Source: Thermodesulfovibrionia bacterium (GTDB lineage Bacteria > Nitrospirota > Thermodesulfovibrionia > JACRGW01). From it: a stretch of DNA of 46,876 nt. Made by a program: the position numbers and the translations under genes. Of the stretch, positions 41,978 through 46,876 are shown piece after piece; positions within the stretch are counted from its first letter, which is position 1, and each line of letters opens with the position of its first letter. The notes beneath the pieces are model-generated. The model was not told the DNA's origin. It made no database searches and saw only the letters and a list, made by a program, of their open reading frames with translations. The stretch covers positions 1-46,876 of the forward strand of contig CAKKSD010000043.1 in the NCBI GenBank assembly GCA_919902995.1. Direction: 5' to 3'.

Positions 41978-43843
41978 TCAGTTTTCCCTTGGGATATTGA
42001 GTATCTGACCTGGATAGAGGGTTTTCGGATCCCTTATCTGTGAACGGTTTGCCTCATAGATGATACTCCATTTAGAGGGGTCTCCATAAATTTCTTTTCG
42101 GGCTGAAATACTTTCGAGGGTATCGCCTTCTTTAACTTTATAAGTCGTAGGCTGTATAGAATCCGTTTTATTCTTATTCTCGATTCCACTTATCTTTTCC
42201 TTAAGTTTCTCGTTTTTTGAATCGACCTTTAAGGCTTGCTCCCATACAGTGAGGGCCTCTTTTTTCATTCCGAGCCTGAAATAGGTATCTCCGAGATGCT
42301 CAAGGATTGTTGGATCATCCTTTGAAATTTCGGATGCCCTTTTAAGTTCCTTTAATGCCTCATTATAAAGTCCTTTTTGATAGTACGCCCACCCCAGACT
42401 GTCGAGGTAATACCCGTTTTCTGGCTTTATTTCGAGTGCCTTCTTTACCAAGTCTATCGCCTCATCGAGGTTTATTCCCTTCTCTGCATAGGAATAACCA
42501 AGATAATTAAGGGCATCGGCGTGACGAGGATTAATCTCTATAGCCTTTTTAAGTTCAGATACCATGTCATCAAATCGAGCCATCTTTTCGTATGTTGCCC
42601 CGAGATTAAAATGCAGGTCGTCGTTCCTTATATCAATCTCCAACCCCTTCATAAAGGCAGTTTCTGCCTTTATATAGTCTTTAATCTGAAGATATGAAAG
42701 CCCCAGGTAAAGAAAGAGTTCAGGTTTGGTCTTTTCAAAACTTACTGACTCTTCAAAGATTCTGATAGCATCCTCTGCCCTCCCCTGTTTACTGTATAAA
42801 TAGCCAAGACGAATAAAGGCGTTAATATTATCTGGTTCTGATGCTATGATTTTTTTGTACTCTTCTATCGCTTCTTCAAGATTACCGATCTCTTCAAGGA
42901 TGATACCGAGGTAGTAATGAACCTTTGTGTCTTTAGGTCTTGATTCTGCAATTAATCTTAATTTCTGGATTGCCTTATCATATTCTTTCTTTTCGGCATA
43001 AATGAGGGCCATCTTAAAGTGGACATCAAGGTTATCTGAATCAAACAAAGCCATACGCTCAAGTTCTTCCAAGGCATTGCTAAATGATTTCTTCTGAATA
43101 TAGATCTGGGTAAGTCGAACTTGAACCTCACTATCGTGAGGATTTATTTCGAGAGCCTTTTTGTATTCCTTGATAGCCTCATCGTAATTCTCTTGTAATT
43201 CATAAATATAACCTAAACTTATATGGGCTGGTTCAAAATCAGGCCTTATATCAATAACTCTCTTAAAATGTTCTAAGGACTTACCGTATTCCTTGATTTC
43301 TAAATAGAGAGCACCTAAATAATAATTACCCATGAAATGTTCAGTGTTTGTCTTTAAAAGCGACTCAAAGTGCTGTATAGCTTCGTTATAATTCTTCTGT
43401 GAGGCGTAGATTGTCCCTATGATAAGATAGGCATCGAGATTCTTCGGATCAATAGTAATCACCCTTCTGTACATCTTCAGGGCTTCTTCAGTTCTCTTCT
43501 GGGAGCTATATATATCACCGAGAACCATAAGGGCACGTATATCGTCAGGCCTTTCTTTTACCACTTCTTCTGCTATAGTTAGGGCCTCATTGATATTACC
43601 AGACCCTATAAGGAGATTGGCTATCTGGATTTTTAAATATGGTGATTCGGGATCATGTAAAAGTGCCTCCTTATATTCTGTCATAGCACCTTTACGGTCG
43701 CCTGAAAGTTCCATATTATAGGCTTTTATATAATGGTAATAGGCATTTTCTGAGACTGTTTGTGCCCTTATTACGACAGAAGTTTTGCAGGATGTTAGAA
43801 AAATTAATGGCAGTAAAATCAAGAATAACATGCGCTTTTTCAT
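41978..43843 (-). CDS. Lipoprotein with about 15 TPR repeats and C-terminal LysM domain
   Basis: The start is placed at ATG 43843, giving the lipoprotein signal MKKRMLFLILLPLIFLTSC with a clean lipobox (LTSC); the track's extra 12 residues precede it. Residues 35-560 are continuous tetratricopeptide repeats (e.g. DPESPYLKIQIANLLIGSGNINEALTIAEE). The end holds a LysM peptidoglycan-binding motif (YKVKEGDTLESISARKEIYGDPSKWSIIYEANRSQI... LYPGQILNIP). A periplasmic scaffold attached to membrane and cell wall is likely; partners unknown. It lies between ispE and fdhD. Confidence 0.88.
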   Translation of the reverse strand: MKKRMLFLILLPLIFLTSCKTSVVIRAQTVSENAYYHYIKAYNMELSGDRKGAMTEYKEALLHDPESPYLKIQIANLLIGSGNINEALTIAEEVVKERPDDIRALMVLGDIYSSQKRTEEALKMYRRVITIDPKNLDAYLIIGTIYASQKNYNEAIQHFESLLKTNTEHFMGNYYLGALYLEIKEYGKSLEHFKRVIDIRPDFEPAHISLGYIYELQENYDEAIKEYKKALEINPHDSEVQVRLTQIYIQKKSFSNALEELERMALFDSDNLDVHFKMALIYAEKKEYDKAIQKLRLIAESRPKDTKVHYYLGIILEEIGNLEEAIEEYKKIIASEPDNINAFIRLGYLYSKQGRAEDAIRIFEESVSFEKTKPELFLYLGLSYLQIKDYIKAETAFMKGLEIDIRNDDLHFNLGATYEKMARFDDMVSELKKAIEINPRHADALNYLGYSYAEKGINLDEAIDLVKKALEIKPENGYYLDSLGWAYYQKGLYNEALKELKRASEISKDDPTILEHLGDTYFRLGMKKEALTVWEQALKVDSKNEKLKEKISGIENKNKTDSIQPTTYKVKEGDTLESISARKEIYGDPSKWSIIYEANRSQIRDPKTLYPGQILNIPREN

Positions 43844-43899
43844 ATAAAATATAATAACATAGGTTTTAAAAAGGGGCAAGTTTTTTTATTGCAGTTGGG

Positions 43900-44706
43900 T
43901 TACGAAACTATTATTCTTTTAGGATAACTGTAGATTGAAAATCTCTCCCCCCTCAGGAAACCAACTAAGGTGAGGTTATAACTTTCAGCAATATCCACTG
44001 CCATAGTCGTAGGGGCTGTTCTGCTCACAAGGATAGGAATCGATACCCTGATTGCCTTCCTTGCAATCTCAGAAGAAAGTCTACCACTGGAGAGTAAGAT
44101 CTTTCCTTTTGTCGTTATCTTATTTAATAAACAGAATCCGATGATTTTATCTACTGCATTATGCCTCCCTATATCTTCGGCGAATACTATAATACCTTTT
44201 CCATCGGAAAGTGCTGCGCTATGAACTCCACCTGTCAGTCTATAGAGATTAGACCTGGTCTGAAATTCTTTAAAAAGATAAATGATATCTCCAGCCTTTA
44301 TTTCCATATCATCTTCTATATATTCTGTCTTCTCTTCTGAGGAGAAGGTCAGTCCCTTTGCACATCCCGAGGTGACAGCAGGTGGGTTGTCCACCATTTC
44401 AGTCTCTACAAAAAGATGGGCTTCAATATCATTGTTACCTCCAGAAACACCCTTCTGTCCAGGATTTTCCTCTATCAGTATCTCCTCAGGGCATAACATA
44501 CCCTTACCCTTTAAGAATCCTTCTGACATGACAAAACCTACTACGAGTTCCTCCACCATAGTGGGGCTACAGAGAAAACTAATAACCTCTTTTCCCCTTA
44601 TAAATATCCTGAGTCTCTTCTCAACTGCTATCTCATCTTCGATTCTTTCGAAGGATCCATCTTTATACTTTGCGATTCCTTTTTTAACAGAAGGTTTACT
44701 ATTCAC
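43900..44706 (-). CDS. fdhD: Formate dehydrogenase accessory sulfurtransferase FdhD
   Basis: FdhD moves sulfur from IscS to the Mo-bisPGD cofactor so that formate dehydrogenase becomes active. Recognised from EELVVGFVMSEGFL, TSGCAKG (one Cys of the loop; E. coli FdhD has CxxC, but a single Cys is common elsewhere), GGVHSAAL, AEDIGRHNAVDKIIG, and SSGRLSSEIARKA plus VSRTAPTTMAVDIA near the end. The GTG start lies inside a 7-bp periodic repeat and has no ribosome binding site, so the exact start is uncertain. It follows tRNA-Sec by 28 bases; no formate dehydrogenase gene is in the window. Confidence 0.93.
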   Translation of the reverse strand: MNSKPSVKKGIAKYKDGSFERIEDEIAVEKRLRIFIRGKEVISFLCSPTMVEELVVGFVMSEGFLKGKGMLCPEEILIEENPGQKGVSGGNNDIEAHLFVETEMVDNPPAVTSGCAKGLTFSSEEKTEYIEDDMEIKAGDIIYLFKEFQTRSNLYRLTGGVHSAALSDGKGIIVFAEDIGRHNAVDKIIGFCLLNKITTKGKILLSSGRLSSEIARKAIRVSIPILVSRTAPTTMAVDIAESYNLTLVGFLRGERFSIYSYPKRIIVS

Positions 44707-44730
44707 TATTCACTCAACAATATTCACTGT
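44698..44730. repeat. 7-bp periodic repeat between tRNA-Sec and fdhD
   Basis: ACTATTC, ACTATTC, ACTCAAC, AATATTC, ACTGT run in register for about 33 bases and overlap the fdhD start codon. Confidence 0.65.
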
Positions 44731-44734
44731 TTCT

Positions 44735-44832
44735 TGGCGGGAGCGGGTGGGAATCGAACCCACCAATCCCGATTTTATCGGGATACACTGGATTTGAAGT
44801 CCAGGAGGGACACCAGAACCCCATCCACTCCC
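44735..44832 (-). tRNA. selC: tRNA-Sec (anticodon TCA)
   Basis: 98 bases including encoded CCA. The acceptor stem has 8 pairs (GGGAGTGG/CCGCTCCC) and the T stem 5 (GTGGG-TTCGATT-CCCAC), the 8+5 arrangement of bacterial tRNA-Sec. Anticodon stem CTGGA/TCCAG holds loop CTTCAAA with UCA. The long variable arm ATCCCGAT-AAA-ATCGGGAT has 8 pairs. The organism therefore decodes UGA as selenocysteine at suitable sites. Confidence 0.96.
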
Positions 44833-44917
44833 AATACACTCTTTAATCCGAGAAGGATTATAACATAACAAGGAATATTATTATAGAGGAGGAAAAGAAA
44901 CAATATAAGGGGATTAT

Positions 44918-44950
44918 TAAAAAGGGCAGGACGTTTATTCGCCTGCCCTC
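44918..44950 (-). terminator. Rho-independent terminator after the protease gene
   Basis: On the minus strand AGGGCAGG-(11-base loop)-CCTGCCCT is followed by TTTTTAATAAT. It ends the transcript of the matrixin-like operon. The DNA between this and 45143 holds no gene I can support. Confidence 0.75.
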
Positions 44951-45073
44951 GTCAAGCTAAATTTAAAGAAGCTTATGGTTCAAACCTATTTGCCTTACCT
45001 AAATCTGCTCCTTAGGCCGAAACCGGGTGCCCCTATCTTGAATTGTAAGCCATGGCAACCATCAGCCGAATCG

Positions 45074-45099
45074 TTTTACACAAAATTCTTGACACTACC
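45074..45099. mobile_element. Possible relic end of an insertion sequence
   Basis: TTTTACACAAAATTCTTGACACTACC resembles the ends of IS256/mutator-type elements as I remember them. No transposase frame accompanies it. The 311-base gap 44833-45143 is otherwise empty; the 79- and 65-residue plus-strand ORFs there look spurious. Confidence 0.25.
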
Positions 45100-45143
45100 T
45101 TTTATTCAAGAAAGTTCTATCTCTATTCAAGGTATATGTTATC

Positions 45144-46217
45144 TTATTTCTCGGGTACAATTATCATCTTCCATCCTTCATTTTCAAATACCTTTGCGCC
45201 GGGGGTTTCCATGAGTTGTTTTAACATCAAAGAATCATCAGAAGACTGAGGCGATTGACTGGCAGATGTAACAGTAAAAGAGAAAGAATCCACATCAAGT
45301 TGATTCCAGTTGGTATCATAAATAATCACAACGTGATAATATGTGCCTGTTGTGGCATTGGATGAGATTGTTATATATGCAGCGCCTGAACTGTGTGTTC
45401 CTCCAGCAGAAATAGTAGTTGGTCTGATAAATATATTAACCCACTCTCCGGCAGGGGTATAAAGATACGGAGTTACATACACAGTTTGGCTGGAACTGTA
45501 ACTATTTGTAATTGAACCATAGAATGGTCCTAAAGTCCCACCCCGTACCACACTTGTGTTTGAAGGTGGGATTTGTGTGTGGGAGATACTTCCTCCACCT
45601 CCTCCACCATTAGGATATAAAAATGTAACTCCTGCGATATCATCGCTATGTAGGTCTCTCTTTTTGGTCTCACCAGAAGATGCATAACCATACATTGTTT
45701 TTTCAGAATCGGCCGAATTGTAAAGGTCTTTTAAACAAAGCGAATGTCCAAACTCATGTGTGCCCACATTCTGAACATCATAAGCACTTGAAGAGCCACT
45801 GGTTGCCCAGGAATAGTTTGTATTGAATTTTATATCACTGTCTATCATCTGCCCTGTGCTCACATAATACCAATAGGCATTCACTGCTAATGTTCCTGTC
45901 GATCCCATTGAACCGAAAGTCACAATGTTAACCCCATCATATGTGCCATGGGCTGTGCTTGATGTGGAGCCACCGTATATGAAATTAAAAGAGGACGTAT
46001 TCACATCCGTCCATGTCTGCATAGATGACTGGATGGCGGAAAGGCTATTAGAAGGGCCTCCCGAGGAATTAACATAGTATGTAATATTAGAGGTATTCCA
46101 CTTTATGTCTGTACCTGTTGAGGTCTTACACGTTTCATATGCAAATACAGATGTATAACAAAAATTAAAGATAAAAATAAGGGCTATATATTTAAATAAA
46201 CTTATTTCTCTACTCAT
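45144..46217 (-). CDS. Secreted matrixin-like zinc metalloprotease
   Basis: 357 residues with a signal peptide (ALIFIFNFCYTSVFA). The N-terminal part (about 30-200) is a metzincin catalytic domain: THEFGHSLCLKDLY supplies two His and the catalytic Glu, with Asp at the place of the third His ligand, and TMYGYASSG gives the Met-turn. A Gly-rich linker (NGGGGGGS) leads to a C-terminal Ig-like beta domain (residues about 210-315, THSSGAAYITISSNATTGTYYHVVIIYD) and a short tail. It would act outside the cell or in the periplasm; substrate unknown. The start overlaps the preceding gene by 4 bases. Confidence 0.88.
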   Translation of the reverse strand: MSREISLFKYIALIFIFNFCYTSVFAYETCKTSTGTDIKWNTSNITYYVNSSGGPSNSLSAIQSSMQTWTDVNTSSFNFIYGGSTSSTAHGTYDGVNIVTFGSMGSTGTLAVNAYWYYVSTGQMIDSDIKFNTNYSWATSGSSSAYDVQNVGTHEFGHSLCLKDLYNSADSEKTMYGYASSGETKKRDLHSDDIAGVTFLYPNGGGGGGSISHTQIPPSNTSVVRGGTLGPFYGSITNSYSSSQTVYVTPYLYTPAGEWVNIFIRPTTISAGGTHSSGAAYITISSNATTGTYYHVVIIYDTNWNQLDVDSFSFTVTSASQSPQSSDDSLMLKQLMETPGAKVFENEGWKMIIVPEK

Positions 46218-46741
46218 TTTACCCTCCTTATCTTATCTATTAGTTCATCTACAGGAATATTATTATCGATAACCTCTTCACCTGCTGCAATAGAGAATCC
46301 GCTTTTAGTTGCAATCCCATCATCACCTATTGTATATTTACCCTGCGACTTGCCCACTATATTATAGACATTCCCATCTATTCTACTCCTTCCAGATTTA
46401 AGGAATAAGATTATCTTTTCTCCTCTATTAAGTGGTACCATATCAGATACCTTAAGGCCTATATCTCCTATTTCTCCACCCTCATACTCTACAATAATCC
46501 TTCTCTGAGCAACGCTACCTCTGAGTACATCAGTAATGACAATCATGGCCCTTGTAACAATCGTCGAACCGTCTTTACTCCACTGAACTTCTACATCTTC
46601 TACCTCTCCCTGCATAACTACGTTTGAGGCTCTTGTGAGTTCTTCTGTGCTTAACCCTTCCATAATAGCGGATGATTGAAATGATAGTAAATGTATCATC
46701 ATTAAGCATAGAAACATAATTACTAACACATTTAATTTCAT
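46214..46741 (-). CDS. Secreted protein paired with matrixin-like protease
   Basis: 175 residues from ATG 46741 (AGGAGG 5 bases upstream; the track starts one codon earlier at GTG). After a signal peptide (NVLVIMFLCLMMIHLLSFQSSA), the mature part is beta-rich (NVVMQGEVEDVEVQWSKDGSTIVTRAMIVITDVLRGS; GEKIILFLKSG; YNIVGKSQGKYTIGDDG). Such proteins are often encoded just before matrixin-type proteases. The 4-base overlap suggests they act together, perhaps as an inhibitor or chaperone; not proven by sequence. Confidence 0.72.
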   Translation of the reverse strand: MKLNVLVIMFLCLMMIHLLSFQSSAIMEGLSTEELTRASNVVMQGEVEDVEVQWSKDGSTIVTRAMIVITDVLRGSVAQRRIIVEYEGGEIGDIGLKVSDMVPLNRGEKIILFLKSGRSRIDGNVYNIVGKSQGKYTIGDDGIATKSGFSIAAGEEVIDNNIPVDELIDKIRRVK

Positions 46742-46775
46742 CACTACCTCCTTTTTAAAGTCTTCTTACAGATTA

Positions 46776-46805
46776 ATTCTAAACCAAGTTCCAAGTAAAT
46801 GTCAA
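46776..46805 (-). promoter_or_regulatory. Sigma70-type promoter for the protease operon, TTGACA-18-TAGAAT
   Basis: On the minus strand TTGACA (46800-46805) and TAGAAT (46776-46781) are separated by 18 bases, about 35 bases upstream of the ATG. Confidence 0.65.
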
Positions 46806-46834
46806 GAGTTTGTATAAGTTATGTAACGAGCAAG

Positions 46835-46868
46835 TAAACTGTCCGTATCTGTAGCACATAAACTGTCC
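46835..46868. repeat. Two direct copies of TAAACTGTCC at the right edge, possible IS end
   Basis: TAAACTGTCC at 46835-46844 and 46859-46868, 24 bases apart, with CTGTCCTGTTAAG following at the window end. Repeated short motifs of this kind occur at IS termini; the element itself would lie outside the window. Confidence 0.35.
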
Positions 46869-46876
46869 TGTTAAGA

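Noticed and set aside
44975-45249. Two overlapping plus-strand ORFs of 79 and 65 residues
   Set aside because: They overlap each other and the end of the protease gene, lack ribosome binding sites, and resemble no family.

Overview
The window reads like a chromosomal segment of a moderately AT-rich, Gram-negative, anaerobic or facultative bacterium. Gene content and order suggest the Nitrospirota (Thermodesulfovibrionia-like) or a related deep-branching group. Reasons are the block ispE - tRNA-Gln - prs - rplY - pth - ychF, a bd-like oxidase and di-heme membrane cytochrome next to a type II molybdoenzyme, and proteins carrying the PCP_red domain. The taxonomic call is inference; no marker here fixes it.

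Layout. 1-640: 5' end of an SPFH/prohibitin gene, then mostly empty DNA. 641-10.5 kb: NagZ, an SSS-family symporter, a small ribbon-helix-helix protein with a near-consensus promoter, PBP1A (reverse), uvrB, an uvrC lacking the usual C-terminal HhH domain, and two small ORFs. 10.5-25.5 kb: a run of minus-strand genes. In transcription order these are an ArsR-type repressor with its own promoter and operator, a small secreted protein, a double rhodanese, a YeeE/YedE sulfur transporter, a type II DMSO-reductase-family alpha and beta pair, a 40-residue membrane peptide, a bd-like oxidase subunit, a di-heme membrane cytochrome c, an MBL-fold enzyme, a tandem universal stress protein with two PCP_red domains, a radical SAM/SPASM protein with one PCP_red domain, an unknown protein and an ANTAR response regulator. 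25.5-27.6 kb: radA behind a VapBC-like pair. 28-37.2 kb: a MacAB-TolC-like exporter behind two CsgG/LpoB-like envelope genes, a Cys-rich secreted protein, a TolC fragment and a RelBE-like pair. 37.2-44.8 kb: housekeeping block, a TPR/LysM lipoprotein, fdhD and tRNA-Sec. 44.8-46.9 kb: a matrixin-like protease with its partner, then possible insertion-sequence edges.

Main result. The YeeE/YedE gene is split in the ORF track into two in-frame pieces by a single TGA. This TGA sits exactly where the family has the Cys of its G-x-C-P-G-T motif. The downstream piece has no credible start of its own. A hairpin with a GGU-containing six-base loop follows the TGA at almost the spacing of the E. coli fdhF SECIS, and the same window encodes a clear tRNA-Sec with an 8-bp acceptor stem, UCA anticodon and long variable arm. 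I therefore annotate one 365-residue selenoprotein transporter. Read together, the repressor, rhodanese, selenotransporter, molybdoenzyme and terminal-oxidase-like genes look like a thiosulfate/sulfane-sulfur respiratory module. That functional reading is inference.

Other points: 7-bp periodic mini-repeats recur at five places, one of them inside a coding region; a 172-bp stretch is nearly identical between neighbouring CsgG-like genes; and several genes are broken or degraded (a frameshifted lipoprotein, a TolC N-terminal fragment, a beta-barrel-like remnant).
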